Below are positions 1 through 9,853 of a stretch of DNA of 35,372 bases, piece after piece; the first letter of the stretch is position 1; each line of letters begins with the position of its first letter. The translations under genes and the position numbers were made by a program. The stretch is from Bacteroidota bacterium (lineage in GTDB: Bacteria > Bacteroidota > Bacteroidia > NORP154). The DNA lies in the NCBI GenBank assembly GCA_022572355.1, contig JACZWC010000044.1, positions 1 to 35,372 on the forward strand, read 5' to 3'. Under the pieces are notes generated by a model. The model saw nothing but the letters and a program-made list of their open reading frames with translations, did not search any database and was not told the DNA's origin.

Positions 1-283
1 GTGTGTGAGGGTTTACACAACCACACCAAAGAAGCCTAATTCCGCTATGAGAAAAGTTGCCCGGGTTAGATTGACCAATGACAAAGAAGTTAACGCGTAC
101 ATCCCCGGTGAAGGGCACAATTTACAGGAGCACTCAATTGTGCTGGTAAGAGGAGGCAGAGTAAAGGATTTACCTGGCGTTAGGTACCACATAATAAGAG
201 GTGCTCTCGACACAGCTGGAGTAGATGACCGCACACAGAGAAGGTCCAAATATGGCACGAAGAAGCCAAAAACAAAAAAATAA
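1..283 (+). CDS. rpsL: 30S ribosomal protein S12, 5'-truncated by window edge
   Basis: S12 lies at the decoding centre of the 30S subunit and monitors codon-anticodon pairing. The reading frame is open to the window edge, with its first full codon (Cys) at base 2. It runs through [25 protein letters not shown] and [13 protein letters not shown] to a basic end ([11 protein letters not shown]). Compared with the usual ~124-residue protein, about 33 N-terminal residues are missing, including the first streptomycin-contact loop. The second loop (around KDLPG) has the usual Lys. The GTG at base 5 is an internal Val codon, not a start. The gene is first in the str-type cluster, with rpsG 16 bases downstream. 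Confidence 0.97.
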   Translation, partial: CVRVYTTTPKKPNSAMRKVARVRLTNDKEVNAYIPGEGHNLQEHSIVLVRGGRVKDLPGVRYHIIRGALDTAGVDDRTQRRSKYGTKKPKTKK

Positions 284-299
284 TTAAACCAAACCGAAA

Positions 300-767
300 T
301 TGAGGAGATCAAAAAGTAAAAGGAATCCACTACTGCCCGACCCTAAGTTCAATGACTTAACGGTAACGAGGTTCGTGAACAACTTAATGTATGGAGGGAA
401 GAAGTCAAAAGCCTTCGAAATATTCTATAATGCAGTGGACATTGTTGAAGACAAGACCAAAGAAAATGGTCTGGAAGTATTTAAAAAAGCATTAGAAAAC
501 GTGATTCCTTCGGTTGAAGTAAAAAGTCGTAGGGTTGGGGGCGCGACCTTTCAAATTCCCCAGGAAGTACGGCCAGAAAGAAAAATTTCTCTTGGCATGA
601 AATGGATGATCAGCTATGCGAGAGCGAGAAACTCAAAAAGTATGCAGCAGAAGTTAGCTGAGGAAATTATGGCAGCATACAAGAGTGAGGGTGGAGCTTT
701 TAAGAAAAAAGAGGACACCAGAAAAATGGCGGAAGCCAACAGGGCATTTTCACACTTTAGGTTTTAG
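300..767 (+). CDS. rpsG: 30S ribosomal protein S7
   Basis: S7 binds the 3' major domain of 16S rRNA, nucleates assembly of the 30S head and touches the E-site tRNA. The 155-residue product is of normal length and carries the conserved [27 protein letters not shown] N-terminus (shown here in part: [18 protein letters not shown]), then [18 protein letters not shown] and an Arg/Lys-rich helix. The start is inferred to be TTG at 300, because no in-frame ATG lies near and the residues from this point match the family N-terminus. Upstream is A-rich with no Shine-Dalgarno sequence. It sits between rpsL and fusA, the classic str order. Confidence 0.96.
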   Translation: MRRSKSKRNPLLPDPKFNDLTVTRFVNNLMYGGKKSKAFEIFYNAVDIVEDKTKENGLEVFKKALENVIPSVEVKSRRVGGATFQIPQEVRPERKISLGMKWMISYARARNSKSMQQKLAEEIMAAYKSEGGAFKKKEDTRKMAEANRAFSHFRF

Positions 768-786
768 GCAAGATTTTAGGACGGCG

Positions 787-2889
787 ATGGCGAATTTAAA
801 ATTAACACGGAATATTGGAATCATGGCGCACATAGATGCCGGTAAAACGACAACTACTGAGCGAATTTTGTATTACACCGGAATAACTCACAAAATTGGT
901 GAAGTTCATGATGGCGCTGCCGTAATGGATTGGATGGATCAGGAACAAGAAAGAGGTATCACAATTACGGCCGCAGCTACCACAACTTACTGGGATTATG
1001 ATGGTGATAAGTACAAGATCAATATTATTGACACTCCAGGACACGTTGACTTTACTGTTGAAGTTGAACGATCTTTAAGGGTACTTGACGGTGCCGTTGC
1101 GCTTTTTTGTGCCGTGGGCGGAGTGGAACCTCAATCAGAAACTGTTTGGAGACAAGCTGATAAATACAGCGTTCCTCGATTGGGATTTGTGAACAAGATG
1201 GACCGTGCCGGTGCAGACTTTTTCAGTGTGGTAACACAGATTGAAGAGCGATTAGGTGCAAAGCCCGTTCCGCTTCAGGTACCAATTGGAGCAGAAGATG
1301 ATTTTAAAGGCGTGGTGGATTTGATTACCAATAAAGCGCTGGAGTGGGATGAAGAGTCTCAAGGCATGACGTATACTGAAGTTCCTGTTCCCGATGAACT
1401 CGTAGCGACTGTGGCTGAATGGCGAGAGAAGCTTGTAGAAGCTGTAGCGGAATATGATGATGTATTGTTAGAGAAATTCTTTGACGATCCAGAATCTATT
1501 ACTGAAGGAGAGCTCATAGAAGCCGTTCGCAAGGCGACGATCGATATGAAAATAGTGCCTTTGTTGTGCGGTTCCGCATTCAAGAACAAAGGCGTACAAA
1601 CCATGCTTGATGCTGTTTGTTCGTATTTACCTAGTCCGGTAGAAGTAGATTCGATCAAAGGAATAAACCCTAAGACCGATGAGGAGGAGTCTAGAAAGCC
1701 TGATCCATCAGAGAAAATGTGTGCATTGGCATTTAAAATCGCTACCGATCCATTCGTCGGAAGATTGGCATTCTTTAGAGTATACTCTGGTGCAATTGAT
1801 GCTGGGTCTTATGTGCTTAATGTGCGAACGAACAAAAAAGAGAGAATTTCAAGAATCTTTCAAATGCACTCTAACAAGCAGAACTCAATCAAGCGAATTG
1901 AAGCAGGAGACATTGGTGCAGCAGTTGGCTTTAAAGACATTAGAACCGGAGACACGCTATGCGATGAAAAGCACCCGATTATCCTTGAATCCATGACATT
2001 CCCAGATCCGGTAATTGGCGTTGCAATTGAACCCAAGACGCAAGAGGATATCGACAAGATGGGAGTTGCCTTAAACAAGCTGGCAGAAGAGGACCCCACA
2101 TTCTCTGTGAAAACAGATGAGGACTCTGGGCAAACGATTATAAGTGGAATGGGTGAACTTCATCTCGAAATCCTCATTGAGCGAATGAAAAGAGAATTTA
2201 AAGTTGAATGTAACCAAGGGCCCCCTCAAGTTGCTTATAAAGAGGCGATTCTTGGAACAGTCAGCCATCGTGAAATTTATAAGAAACAAACTGGTGGCCG
2301 AGGTAAATTCGCAGATATCGACTTTATCGTTGAGCCAGCAGATGAAGACAAGCCAGGTCTTGAGTTCATCAATAAAGTCAAGGGAGGAAATATTCCCAGG
2401 GATTTTATTCCAGCCGTTGAGAAGGGATTTACGCAGGCCATGGTAAATGGAGTGCTTGCTGGTTATCCTATGGATAGCCTCAAAATTACTTTAAATGACG
2501 GCTCCTATCACGATGTTGACTCTGATACATTGTCCTTTGAGATTTGCGCCAAAACTGCTTATCGACATGCTCTGCCTAAAGCACAACCCGTATTGCTCGA
2601 ACCAATAATGAAGCTAGAAGTCGTTACTCCAGAAGAAAATATGGGAGATGTGGTAGGTGATATTAACAAAAGAAGGGGGCAAATAGAAGGAATGGATTCT
2701 AAAGCTGGCAATCAGGTAATCAAGGCAATCGTACCGCTTTCAGAAATGTTCGGATATGTTACTGCTTTAAGAACCATAACGTCAGGACGCGCTTCTTCCA
2801 CAATGGAATTTTCTCACTACTCTGAGGTGCCAAAGAATATTTCCGAAGAAATTATCGCAAAAGTTAAAGGAACCGCAGAACCTGCTTAA
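787..2889 (+). CDS. fusA: Elongation factor G
   Basis: EF-G is the translational GTPase that drives tRNA-mRNA translocation and, with RRF, ribosome recycling. GTPase motifs are in order: P-loop AHIDAGKT (residues ~14-21), switch I RGITIT (~56-61), DTPGH (82-86), NKMD (136-139) and GSAFKNKG. Domain II and the C-terminal domains III-V follow (for example GMGELHLEI, then [16 protein letters not shown]). The start is ATG at 787, giving 700 residues, the usual length. The frame is open further upstream within the 3' part of rpsG, but that stretch lacks EF-G homology. It lies 19 bases after rpsG and is followed directly by rpsJ, with no tuf gene between. Confidence 0.98.
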   Translation: MANLKLTRNIGIMAHIDAGKTTTTERILYYTGITHKIGEVHDGAAVMDWMDQEQERGITITAAATTTYWDYDGDKYKINIIDTPGHVDFTVEVERSLRVLDGAVALFCAVGGVEPQSETVWRQADKYSVPRLGFVNKMDRAGADFFSVVTQIEERLGAKPVPLQVPIGAEDDFKGVVDLITNKALEWDEESQGMTYTEVPVPDELVATVAEWREKLVEAVAEYDDVLLEKFFDDPESITEGELIEAVRKATIDMKIVPLLCGSAFKNKGVQTMLDAVCSYLPSPVEVDSIKGINPKTDEEESRKPDPSEKMCALAFKIATDPFVGRLAFFRVYSGAIDAGSYVLNVRTNKKERISRIFQMHSNKQNSIKRIEAGDIGAAVGFKDIRTGDTLCDEKHPIILESMTFPDPVIGVAIEPKTQEDIDKMGVALNKLAEEDPTFSVKTDEDSGQTIISGMGELHLEILIERMKREFKVECNQGPPQVAYKEAILGTVSHREIYKKQTGGRGKFADIDFIVEPADEDKPGLEFINKVKGGNIPRDFIPAVEKGFTQAMVNGVLAGYPMDSLKITLNDGSYHDVDSDTLSFEICAKTAYRHALPKAQPVLLEPIMKLEVVTPEENMGDVVGDINKRRGQIEGMDSKAGNQVIKAIVPLSEMFGYVTALRTITSGRASSTMEFSHYSEVPKNISEEIIAKVKGTAEPA

Positions 2890-2899
2890 TTGATATTAT

Positions 2900-3205
2900 A
2901 TGAACCAGAAGATAAGAATAAAGCTCAAGTCCTACGACTACAACTTAGTTGACAAATCGGCTGAAAAGATAGTCAAGACCGTAAAATCAACTGGAGCTGT
3001 AATTAGCGGGCCAATACCGTTGCCTACTAAAAAGAGAATTTTTACAGTACTTAAATCTCCACATGTAAATAAGAAAGCAAGGGAACAATATCAGCTTTGC
3101 TCTTATAGAAGACTAATGGATATTTACAGCTCTACACCAAAAACTGTCGATGCCTTGATGAAGCTCGAATTGCCAAGTGGTGTGGAAGTTGAAATAAAAG
3201 CATAA
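2900..3205 (+). CDS. rpsJ: 30S ribosomal protein S10
   Basis: S10 is a 30S head protein; in other bacteria it also pairs with NusB in antitermination. The 101-residue product shows the typical core: [21 protein letters not shown], the extended loop with [27 protein letters not shown] (shown in part), and the YRRLMDI...[10 protein letters not shown] ending. The first gene of the S10 block, it lies 10 bases after fusA and 4 before rplC, so it is almost certainly co-transcribed with both. Nothing unusual is seen. Confidence 0.97.
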   Translation: MNQKIRIKLKSYDYNLVDKSAEKIVKTVKSTGAVISGPIPLPTKKRIFTVLKSPHVNKKAREQYQLCSYRRLMDIYSSTPKTVDALMKLELPSGVEVEIKA

Positions 3206-3209
3206 CAAA

Positions 3210-3848
3210 ATGTCAGGTATAATTGGTAAAAAAATCGGAATGACTTCAATTTTCAGTGAAGCTGGGAAAAACCAGCCTTGTACTGTTATAAAGGCTGGGC
3301 CCTGTGTAGTCACACAGATTAGGTCTGAAGAGAAAGATGGATATGAGGCCATCCAGCTTGCGTTTGATGATAAGAAGGAGAAGAGTAGTAACAAAGCTGA
3401 GATTGGCCACTTCAAGAAAGCCAAAACTGGCCCTAAACGCAAAATAGTAGAATTCAGAGATGCCTTGGCTATTCCCAATACTGAAGATGGCGAATATAAG
3501 CTAGGTGATATTGTTAGCGTTGATATTTTCAATGAAGGCGAGTGGGTGGACGTCGTAGGGACATCAAAAGGAAAGGGATTTCAAGGGGTTGTAAAACGAC
3601 ATGGATTTCACGGAGTTGGAGGTGCTACTCATGGTCAGCATAATAGACTAAGAGCTCCAGGATCAATTGGTGCAGCCTCATATCCGGCAAGAGTATTCAA
3701 AGGAATGAGAATGGGCGGCCGAATGGGTGGAGAGAGAGTAAAAAACATAAATCTTCAAATATTAAAAATAATACCCGAAGACAACTTATTGGTTGTAAAA
3801 GGTTCTGTACCAGGTGCGAAAGGATCCTATCTGGTAATTGAGAAATAG
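3210..3848 (+). CDS. rplC: 50S ribosomal protein L3
   Basis: L3 is an early-assembly 23S rRNA binder whose central extension approaches the peptidyl transferase centre. The product has 212 residues, the normal length. It opens with the family signature [13 protein letters not shown] and carries the extension motif [19 protein letters not shown], then [20 protein letters not shown] and [10 protein letters not shown]. The start is ATG at 3210. It sits between rpsJ and rplD, 12 bases before the latter. Confidence 0.97.
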   Translation: MSGIIGKKIGMTSIFSEAGKNQPCTVIKAGPCVVTQIRSEEKDGYEAIQLAFDDKKEKSSNKAEIGHFKKAKTGPKRKIVEFRDALAIPNTEDGEYKLGDIVSVDIFNEGEWVDVVGTSKGKGFQGVVKRHGFHGVGGATHGQHNRLRAPGSIGAASYPARVFKGMRMGGRMGGERVKNINLQILKIIPEDNLLVVKGSVPGAKGSYLVIEK

Positions 3849-3860
3849 AAACTAATTGCA

Positions 3861-4487
3861 ATGGAACTAGCTGTAATAGACATAAAGGGAAAGAAAACTT
3901 CTAAAAAAGTAAAACTGAGCGATGCAGTATTTTGTATTGAACCAAATGATCATGCAATTTACCTGGATGTCAAGCAGCACATGGCTAATAAGAGAACTGG
4001 AAACCATAAAGCTAAGGAGAGAAGCGACATTCGGGGATCGAGAAGAAAAATCAGAAAACAAAAAGGATCAGGAGCTGCAAGGGTTGGCGATATTAAAAAT
4101 CCAATCTTCAGAGGTGGTGGCAGGGCATTTGGCCCAAGGCCTCGTGACTATTCTTTCAAGCTAAACAAGAAAGTGAAAAGACTGGCTCGTAAATCTGCTC
4201 TTAGCCATAAGATAAAAGCGGAAAGTCTCGTGGTGCTGGAAGATTTTAAATTGGAAAGTCCAAAAACCAAGGACTTTGCGCAAATATTGATCAACCTTGA
4301 AGTGTCTGATTCTAAAAGCCTCTTGGTAATGTCTGAATTGGATAAGAACATCAAACTCTCATCTAGGAACCTTAAAAGCACCAGGGTGGTCTTAGCTGAA
4401 GAATTATGCACTTACGATATATTGAATGCCAACAAAGTCTATCTGTCGGTGAACTCTATTGAAAAAGTTGAAAAAATACTAGGCTAA
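3861..4487 (+). CDS. rplD: 50S ribosomal protein L4
   Basis: L4 binds domain I of 23S rRNA; its extended loop lines the exit-tunnel constriction together with L22. The 208-residue product has a globular part and the basic loop with KAKERSDIRGSRRKIRKQKG and GDIKNPIFRGGGRAFGPRPR, the expected tunnel-loop position. In E. coli L4 represses its own S10 operon, but I see no leader evidence for that here because the operon entry is upstream. rplW starts one base after the stop codon. Confidence 0.96.
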   Translation: MELAVIDIKGKKTSKKVKLSDAVFCIEPNDHAIYLDVKQHMANKRTGNHKAKERSDIRGSRRKIRKQKGSGAARVGDIKNPIFRGGGRAFGPRPRDYSFKLNKKVKRLARKSALSHKIKAESLVVLEDFKLESPKTKDFAQILINLEVSDSKSLLVMSELDKNIKLSSRNLKSTRVVLAEELCTYDILNANKVYLSVNSIEKVEKILG

Positions 4488-4488
4488 C

Positions 4489-4782
4489 ATGGAGAACATA
4501 ATAAAAAAGCCAATTGTTACTGAAAAAATGACAGCTCAAAGCGACAAATACAATAGCTACGGGTTTGTCGTAAACAGAAAAGCTAACAAGGTCGAAATTA
4601 AAAAGGCAATCGAAGAAGTGTATGGAGTGTCCGTATCTAAGGTGCGGACCATGAATTACCCAGGAAAGCCGAGATCTAGAAATACAAAAAGTGGTGTTGT
4701 TACCGGAAGAACCCAAGCATTCAAGAAAGCTGTGGTGGTTCTTGCAGAGGGCGATACCATCGATTTTTACAGCAATATTTAA
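4489..4782 (+). CDS. rplW: 50S ribosomal protein L23
   Basis: L23 sits at the polypeptide tunnel exit and is the docking site of trigger factor and SRP. The 97-residue product begins IIKKPIVTEKMT, the L23 signature, and contains VNRKANKVEIKKAIEEVYGV followed by the flexible arm KVRTMNYPGKPRSRN. The length is normal. It is preceded by rplD with a one-base gap and followed after nine bases by rplB. It is relevant that another tunnel-exit protein in this operon, L29, carries an unusual tail while L23 does not. Confidence 0.96.
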   Translation: MENIIKKPIVTEKMTAQSDKYNSYGFVVNRKANKVEIKKAIEEVYGVSVSKVRTMNYPGKPRSRNTKSGVVTGRTQAFKKAVVVLAEGDTIDFYSNI

Positions 4783-4791
4783 GTATCAACG

Positions 4792-5616
4792 ATGGCAGTA
4801 AGAAAATTAAAACCGGTTACACCTGGGCAGAGATTCAAAGTAATAAGCGCCTTTGATTCTTTAACTGCGTCAAAGCCTGAAAAGAGCTTGGTAAAAGGCA
4901 AAAAGCGATTCGGAGGAAGGAATGATACCGGGAAGATGACTGTCCGAAATGTTGGTGGTGGTCATAAAAAACGATATCGAACAATCGACTTTAAAAGAAA
5001 CAAACACGGGGTTTTGGGGGTTGTACATTCTATTGAATATGATCCAAACAGAACAGCGAGAATTGCTTTGATTTATTATACCGATGGGGAAAAGCGATAT
5101 ATCATTGCACCCCACGGAATAAAAGTTGGACAGAATATTGAGTCCGGCAAGGGATCACCTCCCGAGATCGGTAATTCTATGCCCCTCGCAGAAATTCCAT
5201 TGGGTACAGTTATTCATAATATCGAAATGAACCCAGGTCGCGGTGGCGTATTGGCACGAGGTGCAGGTGGACACGCGCAACTTACAGCCAAAGATGGCAA
5301 ATATGCAGTTGTGAAACTACCCTCCGGTGAGACAAGAATGTTACTTTCAACTTGTGCCGCAACAATTGGTGTTGTATCTAACTCTGACCATATGCTTCAA
5401 GTTATTGGCAAAGCCGGAGGTAACAGGTGGAGAGGGAAGCGCTCTAGAACGCGAGGCGTTGCCATGAATCCTGTGGATCATCCAATGGGTGGTGGTGAAG
5501 GTAAAGCTTCAGGAGGTCATCCCAGATCTAGAACTGGATTACCTGCTAAAGGATACAAAACGAGGTCAAAAAAGAAGAGCTCGTCAAAATACATCATAGA
5601 AAAACGTAAAAAGTAA
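4792..5616 (+). CDS. rplB: 50S ribosomal protein L2
   Basis: L2 is needed for subunit association and peptidyl transferase activity. The 274-residue product is of full length. It includes [35 protein letters not shown] and the highly conserved C-terminal segment [16 protein letters not shown], whose His corresponds to the essential His229 of E. coli L2. The basic C-terminus ends KYIIEKRKK. It lies between rplW and rpsS with gaps of 8-9 bases. No anomaly is seen. Confidence 0.98.
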   Translation: MAVRKLKPVTPGQRFKVISAFDSLTASKPEKSLVKGKKRFGGRNDTGKMTVRNVGGGHKKRYRTIDFKRNKHGVLGVVHSIEYDPNRTARIALIYYTDGEKRYIIAPHGIKVGQNIESGKGSPPEIGNSMPLAEIPLGTVIHNIEMNPGRGGVLARGAGGHAQLTAKDGKYAVVKLPSGETRMLLSTCAATIGVVSNSDHMLQVIGKAGGNRWRGKRSRTRGVAMNPVDHPMGGGEGKASGGHPRSRTGLPAKGYKTRSKKKSSSKYIIEKRKK

Positions 5617-5624
5617 TTATTGAT

Positions 5625-5894
5625 ATGCCTAGATCGCTAAAAAAAGGACCTTTTATTGACTATAAGCTTGAGATCAAGATCTTGGAGCAACAGAAATCTG
5701 GTAAAAAAGGTGTACTCAAAACATGGTCGAGAAGATCAATGATATCGCCAGATTTTGTAGGCCTCACAATTGCTGTTCACAACGGAAATAAGTTCATTCC
5801 TGTTTATATAACGGAAAATATGGTTGGGCATAAATTAGGTGAGTTTGCAGCAACTAGAAATTTTAGAGGTCACGCCGGACATAGGAAATCTTAA
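5625..5894 (+). CDS. rpsS: 30S ribosomal protein S19
   Basis: S19 sits on the 30S head with S13 and contacts the A-site finger. The 89-residue product starts [15 protein letters not shown] and contains [38 protein letters not shown] and [11 protein letters not shown], all hallmark blocks. The length is normal. It is eight bases after rplB and 30 before rplV. Confidence 0.97.
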   Translation: MPRSLKKGPFIDYKLEIKILEQQKSGKKGVLKTWSRRSMISPDFVGLTIAVHNGNKFIPVYITENMVGHKLGEFAATRNFRGHAGHRKS

Positions 5895-5924
5895 ACTTTA
5901 TTTCGAAAACGATATTAATTAAAC

Positions 5925-6347
5925 GTGGGATCAAGAAAACAAATACAGGCAGAAAAATTTAAAGAGGCAAAAAAGACCTTATTCTATGCTAAGCTGAATA
6001 ATTGCCCTACTTCACCTCGAAAAATGAGGCTTGTAGCTGACATGGTTAGAGGGGTAGAGGTTGACAAAGCACTACAATTACTTAAGTTCAGCGGCAAGGA
6101 GGCCTCTGGAAGGATTGAAAAGTTATTGCTTTCAGCCATTTCCAATTGGCAAGTTAAGAACGAAGGCGTTAGAATTGAGGATAGTAGTCTGTATATAAAG
6201 CAAGTTACTGTGGACAGTGGTCGCCAATTGAAGAGGATAAGGCCTGCTCCTCAGGGTAGAGCCCATAGAATCAGAAAACGATCGAATCATGTAACACTGA
6301 TTCTCGCCTCACAAGAGGAAGAAATATTAGAAAACGAAACAAAATAA
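5925..6347 (+). CDS. rplV: 50S ribosomal protein L22
   Basis: L22 spans from the subunit surface into the exit tunnel, where its beta-hairpin faces L4. The 140-residue product has [17 protein letters not shown] near residue 30 and the hairpin ending with [20 protein letters not shown], the region linked to macrolide response in other bacteria. The start is inferred to be GTG at 5925, since no nearby in-frame ATG exists. A short acidic C-terminus ([12 protein letters not shown]) extends slightly past the usual end. Confidence 0.95.
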   Translation: MGSRKQIQAEKFKEAKKTLFYAKLNNCPTSPRKMRLVADMVRGVEVDKALQLLKFSGKEASGRIEKLLLSAISNWQVKNEGVRIEDSSLYIKQVTVDSGRQLKRIRPAPQGRAHRIRKRSNHVTLILASQEEEILENETK

Positions 6348-6361
6348 TTTGTAATTGCTAA

Positions 6362-7075
6362 ATGGGACAAAAAACAAATCCAATATCAAATCGCTTAGGT
6401 ATTATTAACGGATGGGATTCCAACTGGTATGCTGAGAACGATTACGCAGATAAGTTGTATGAAGATGTTCGAATCAGAAAATATCTGAAAGCCCGACTGG
6501 AAAAAGCAAGTATCTCTAAGATTATAATCGAAAGAACACTTAAGCTCATTACCGTTACAATTAATACGGCAAGACCTGGTATCATTATCGGTAAGGGAGG
6601 TTCTGAGGTGGATAAATTGAAGGAAGAATTGAAGAAAATTACCAAGAAGGAAGTTCAGATCAATATTTTTGAAATCAAACGGCCAGAACTGGATGCCCAA
6701 TTGGTCGCTGATAGCATTGCAAAACAAATTGAGGGAAGAATCTCCTTTAGAAGGGCCATTAAAATGGCTATTGCATCTACCATGAGAATGGGGGCTGAAG
6801 GAATAAAAGTGTGCATCGCTGGTAGATTGAACGGAGCAGAAATGGCTAGAACCGAAAAATATAAGGATGGACGAATTCCTTTGCATACGTTCAGGGCCGA
6901 GATTGATTATGCCCTTTCAGAAGCACAGATGTCTTATGGAAAGATTGGCATCAAATGCTGGATTTGTAAAGGAGAAATATATACGAAAAGAGATTTGTCA
7001 CCCAATATAGGATTGAGAAAACTTAAAGGAAATAAGGGAAGAAAATCGCCATCAAGATTTAAACCAAACAGCTGA
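6362..7075 (+). CDS. rpsC: 30S ribosomal protein S3
   Basis: S3 forms part of the mRNA entry channel with S4 and S5 and has helicase-related function. The product is 237 residues. It begins [20 protein letters not shown], has a type II KH domain with the GKGG loop at residues 77-80 ([16 protein letters not shown]), and a C-terminal domain with [20 protein letters not shown] and [11 protein letters not shown] basic tail ends the protein. rplP follows after 36 bases. Confidence 0.97.
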   Translation: MGQKTNPISNRLGIINGWDSNWYAENDYADKLYEDVRIRKYLKARLEKASISKIIIERTLKLITVTINTARPGIIIGKGGSEVDKLKEELKKITKKEVQINIFEIKRPELDAQLVADSIAKQIEGRISFRRAIKMAIASTMRMGAEGIKVCIAGRLNGAEMARTEKYKDGRIPLHTFRAEIDYALSEAQMSYGKIGIKCWICKGEIYTKRDLSPNIGLRKLKGNKGRKSPSRFKPNS

Positions 7076-7111
7076 TCTCGATTGGCATTGACGCCTTAAT
7101 TATTGTAGAAA

Positions 7112-7543
7112 ATGTTACAACCGAAGAAAACAAAATATAGAAAAGCCCAAAAAGGCAGGATGAAAGGCAACTCGCAGAGAGGACATCAGCTGGCTTTTGG
7201 GTCATATGGTATCAAGGCCATGCAAGAGTGTTGGTTGACGAGCAGGCAAATCGAGGCTGCCCGTATTGCGGTTACCCGATATATGCAGAGAGAAGGACAG
7301 CTATGGATACGGGTTTTCCCTGATAAGCCAATTACAAAGAAACCCGCAGAAGTTAGAATGGGAAAGGGAAAGGGATCACCAGAATATTTCGTTGCATGTA
7401 TTTCACCGGGGCGAATAATCATAGAAGCGGAGGGCGTTTCTTTAAAAGTAGCAAGGGAGGCTCTAAGGCTGGCATCTCAAAAATTACCTATCACTACCAA
7501 GTTTATGCTTCGTAGGGATTATGTTGAAGAAAACAAGCAATAA
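7112..7543 (+). CDS. rplP: 50S ribosomal protein L16
   Basis: L16 is a late-assembly protein near the A-site tRNA elbow and is needed for a functional peptidyl transferase centre. The 143-residue product contains [19 protein letters not shown], a [22 protein letters not shown] block, and [22 protein letters not shown], which are diagnostic. The length is normal. rpmC starts six bases after the stop codon. Confidence 0.97.
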   Translation: MLQPKKTKYRKAQKGRMKGNSQRGHQLAFGSYGIKAMQECWLTSRQIEAARIAVTRYMQREGQLWIRVFPDKPITKKPAEVRMGKGKGSPEYFVACISPGRIIIEAEGVSLKVAREALRLASQKLPITTKFMLRRDYVEENKQ

Positions 7544-7548
7544 AGAAC

Positions 7549-7923
7549 ATGAAATCAGACGAAATAAGAGAAATGACAATCGCCGAGATCAAAGAGCGAA
7601 TTAAAAACGACAAGGAGATGTTGCTCAAGTTAAAGATTAATCATCATGTATCTTCTCTGGAAAACCCAATGAAAATTAAATACGCTAGGAGAACTATTGC
7701 AAGACTCAAAACCGAAGTAACGAAAAGAGAAAGTGAAGAAGTAGTAAATACCAACAGTGGTAAGTCAGAAACTGTGTCTGACGTGTCCGCCGACACGTCA
7801 GACGAAGCTTCAGCGAAGTCTGAAGCACAAGCGAAGAAGCCCACCCGAACGCCTGACAACGATCAGTCGGGCGGGGAAGCAAAAACCGAGGCGGTAAAAG
7901 AAGAAAAAGTAACATCCGAATAA
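7549..7923 (+). CDS. rpmC: 50S ribosomal protein L29 with ~60-residue C-terminal tail
   Basis: L29 is a small two-helix protein at the tunnel exit beside L23. Residues 1-~62 are the normal protein ([26 protein letters not shown]). Bacterial L29 usually ends there, but this product runs to 124 residues. The extra tail (~63-124) is rich in Ser, Glu, Lys, Asp and Ala, looks disordered, and contains [16 protein letters not shown] at ~78-93. The DNA for that stretch is a perfect 12-base inverted repeat followed by a second one (7776-7803 and 7807-7826), and it shares exact words with the rplQ tail. The frame stays open and rpsQ follows at once, so this is not a frameshift. The function of the tail is unknown. 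Confidence 0.95.
   Translation: MKSDEIREMTIAEIKERIKNDKEMLLKLKINHHVSSLENPMKIKYARRTIARLKTEVTKRESEEVVNTNSGKSETVSDVSADTSDEASAKSEAQAKKPTRTPDNDQSGGEAKTEAVKEEKVTSE
7776..7803. repeat. Perfect inverted repeat inside the rpmC tail
   Basis: The arms GTCTGACGTGTC and GACACGTCAGAC are exact reverse complements of 12 bases around a CGCC loop. The element is read in frame as part of L29 (SDVSADTSD). Its word GACGTGTCCGCCGAC (7780-7794) recurs exactly in the rplQ tail. It is clearly more G+C-rich than its surroundings. A terminator role is unlikely because no T-tract follows and the reading frame continues. Confidence 0.9.
7804..7826. repeat. Second inverted repeat in the rpmC tail
   Basis: GCTTCAG at 7807-7813 pairs with CTGAAGC at 7820-7826 around a six-base loop; GAAGCTTC at 7804-7811 is itself palindromic. 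The 12-mer GAAGCTTCAGCG (7804-7815) recurs exactly in rplQ at 18412-18423, and a one-mismatch copy lies between natB and ppx at 31279-31290. It encodes EASAKSEA of L29. Confidence 0.8.
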
Positions 7924-7933
7924 TTTGCTGAAT

Positions 7934-8197
7934 ATGGAATTGCAAAACAGAAATCTAAGAAAAGAGCGAACAGGCTTAGTTGCCAGTAACAGCATGGATA
8001 AGTCTATTGTTGTAAATGTGAGAAGAAGGGTTAAACACCCTCGATATGGAAAGATTGTGAAAAAGACGACGAAGCTAATGGCTCATGATGAAAAAAATGA
8101 ATGTAATGTTGGGGATAGAGTGCTAATCATGGAAATCCGACCGGTAAGCAAACTAAAATGTTGGAGATTGGTCAAGGTTATCGAAAAAGTAAAATAA
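7934..8197 (+). CDS. rpsQ: 30S ribosomal protein S17
   Basis: S17 is a primary 16S rRNA-binding protein with an OB fold. From ATG at 7934 the product is 87 residues with [20 protein letters not shown], a RVKHPRYGK block, and [21 protein letters not shown], all typical. The frame is open nine bases further upstream (TTG CTG AAT), but ATG gives the normal N-terminus. It begins 10 bases after rpmC, and rplN starts one base after its stop codon. Confidence 0.96.
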   Translation: MELQNRNLRKERTGLVASNSMDKSIVVNVRRRVKHPRYGKIVKKTTKLMAHDEKNECNVGDRVLIMEIRPVSKLKCWRLVKVIEKVK

Positions 8198-8198
8198 A

Positions 8199-8567
8199 AT
8201 GATACAACAAGAATCAAGGTTAGGGGTAGCGGACAACAGCGGAGCGAAAGAAGTGCTTTGCATCCGTGTTTTAGGTGGAACTGGCACAAGGTACGCTTCA
8301 CTGGGAGATCAAATCGTTGTTACGGTAAAAGATGCAATGCCATCTGGAAATATCAAGAAAGGAACCGTTAGCAGGGCGGTGATCGTCAGAACAAAAAAAG
8401 AAGTTCGGCGAGCAGATGGTTCTTACATCAGGTTTGACGATAATGCATGTGTGTTATTAACAGCAATCGATGAATTAAGGGGTACAAGAATCTTTGGACC
8501 GGTAGCGAGAGAACTTCGCGAAAAGCAGTTTATGAAGATTGTATCATTGGCCCCAGAGGTGATATAA
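8199..8567 (+). CDS. rplN: 50S ribosomal protein L14
   Basis: L14 forms an intersubunit bridge and is the docking site of the silencing factor RsfS in other bacteria. The 122-residue product begins [18 protein letters not shown] and contains [34 protein letters not shown] and a [14 protein letters not shown] ending, which match the family along its whole length. First gene of the spc-type block; rplX follows after 19 bases. Confidence 0.98.
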   Translation: MIQQESRLGVADNSGAKEVLCIRVLGGTGTRYASLGDQIVVTVKDAMPSGNIKKGTVSRAVIVRTKKEVRRADGSYIRFDDNACVLLTAIDELRGTRIFGPVARELREKQFMKIVSLAPEVI

Positions 8568-8586
8568 ATATTAGTTAGATAACGAA

Positions 8587-8907
8587 ATGGCTAAGTTAAA
8601 TTTTAAAAAGGGCGAAACTGTTCAGGTAATTGCCGGCGAAGAAAAAGGCAAGCAAGGGCGCGTTTTAACTATTATGTTCAATGACAGAAGGGCTATTGTA
8701 GAGGGATTGAACATGATATCAAAACACACCAAACCCAATGCTGAAAATCAGCAGGGAGGAATTGTGAAGCAAGAAGCTTCCATTCATTTATCCAACCTAA
8801 TGCTGGTAGATCCAGGAACTGGAGAGCCCACAAGAATTGGTAGGAAAAGAGACAACAATGGAAAGCTGGTTAGGTACTCCATTAAATCTGGTGAAATAAT
8901 AAAATAA
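8587..8907 (+). CDS. rplX: 50S ribosomal protein L24
   Basis: L24 initiates 50S assembly and lies near the tunnel exit. The 106-residue product shows the KOW motif early ([20 protein letters not shown]) and the [13 protein letters not shown] segment, followed by [18 protein letters not shown]. The length is normal. rplE starts one base after the stop codon. Confidence 0.96.
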   Translation: MAKLNFKKGETVQVIAGEEKGKQGRVLTIMFNDRRAIVEGLNMISKHTKPNAENQQGGIVKQEASIHLSNLMLVDPGTGEPTRIGRKRDNNGKLVRYSIKSGEIIK

Positions 8908-8908
8908 A

Positions 8909-9460
8909 ATGAGCTATACACCACGTTTAAGAACAAAATATAAAGAGCAGGTAGTAGCCGCTTTGGTTGAGAAATTCGGATATACAAGCGTAATGCAGGC
9001 CCCTAAAATTGAAAAGATCTGTATCAATCAGGGAGTGGGCAAAGGCGTTATGGATAAGAAGCTGATAGATCAAGCTATTGATGAATTGACCCTGATTACT
9101 GGTCAAAAAGCCATTGCAACAAAGTCTAAAAAGGACATCTCAAACTTTAAACTTCGAAAGGGAGTTCCTATTGGCGTTAGAGTTGTTCTCAGGGGAAATA
9201 GGATGTACGAATTTTTGGAAAGGTTAATTTCAGTTACAATGCCAAGAACAAGGGATTTTAGAGGAATCAGCCCTAAGAGCTTCGATAAAAGTGGAAATTA
9301 TACGCTTGGTATTAAGGAACAAATTGTATTCCCTGAAATCGACATAGACCGGGTTAAAAACATCACTGGAATGGACATAACATTTGTTACTTCAGCCAAT
9401 ACCAAAGACGAAGCGCTCGAATTATTAACTCTATTGGGAATGCCCTTCAAAAAGAACTAA
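8909..9460 (+). CDS. rplE: 50S ribosomal protein L5
   Basis: L5 binds 5S rRNA and contacts the P-site tRNA. The 183-residue product has [15 protein letters not shown], the [22 protein letters not shown] segment, [13 protein letters not shown] and a [20 protein letters not shown] block near the end, all characteristic. The length is normal. rpsN follows after six bases. Confidence 0.97.
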   Translation: MSYTPRLRTKYKEQVVAALVEKFGYTSVMQAPKIEKICINQGVGKGVMDKKLIDQAIDELTLITGQKAIATKSKKDISNFKLRKGVPIGVRVVLRGNRMYEFLERLISVTMPRTRDFRGISPKSFDKSGNYTLGIKEQIVFPEIDIDRVKNITGMDITFVTSANTKDEALELLTLLGMPFKKN

Positions 9461-9466
9461 AAAACT

Positions 9467-9736
9467 ATGGCAAAAGAATCCATGAAGGCCCGTGAGGTCA
9501 AAAGAAGAAAAATGGTGGCCCGCTACGCGGAGAAAAGAGCCGCATTAAAGAAGGCAGGCAATTACCTGGCGTTGCAAAAACTACCCAGGAATGCTTCTCC
9601 GGTGCGCCTGCATAATCGATGCAATATTACCGGACGACCAAGAGGATATATGAGGCAATTTGGTATCTCGCGAATTGTATTTCGAGAAATGGCATCAAAT
9701 GGTCTGATTCCCGGAATAACTAAAGCGAGTTGGTAA
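9467..9736 (+). CDS. rpsN: 30S ribosomal protein S14 (long, zinc-free form)
   Basis: S14 is a late-binding 30S head protein. At 89 residues it is the long form. The C-terminal half shows [29 protein letters not shown]; only one Cys is present there, so the CxxC...CxxC zinc knuckle of the short form is absent. It is followed by an unusually long 117-base gap before rpsH that carries a decayed inverted repeat. Confidence 0.96.
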   Translation: MAKESMKAREVKRRKMVARYAEKRAALKKAGNYLALQKLPRNASPVRLHNRCNITGRPRGYMRQFGISRIVFREMASNGLIPGITKASW

Positions 9737-9747
9737 ATTAATTAAAG

Positions 9748-9835
9748 ATTGAAGAGTTGAGATTTTAGAATGGAAACAAGAAATAATGATTGGACAACTG
9801 AGATTGACGGAATACTACAATCTTAAATCTCTAAT
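9748..9835. repeat. Decayed inverted repeat in the rpsN-rpsH spacer
   Basis: The 117-base spacer holds a left arm near GAGTTGAGATTTTAGAA (9754-9770) and a right arm near ATCTTAAATCTCTAATC (9820-9836). The reverse complement of the right arm aligns to the left with a few mismatches and gaps. No reading frame or T-tract is seen. It looks like an old palindromic repeat inserted between two operon genes; a weak attenuator is an alternative. Confidence 0.5.
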
Positions 9836-9853
9836 CACTAAATCAACAATAGC

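Noticed and set aside
685..786. Upstream extension of the fusA frame into rpsG
   Set aside because: The added residues do not resemble EF-G, and ATG at 787 gives the standard N-terminus.
2890..2899. Absence of tuf between fusA and rpsJ taken as a deletion
   Set aside because: Many Bacteroidota have fusA next to rpsJ, with tuf elsewhere; it is a lineage trait.
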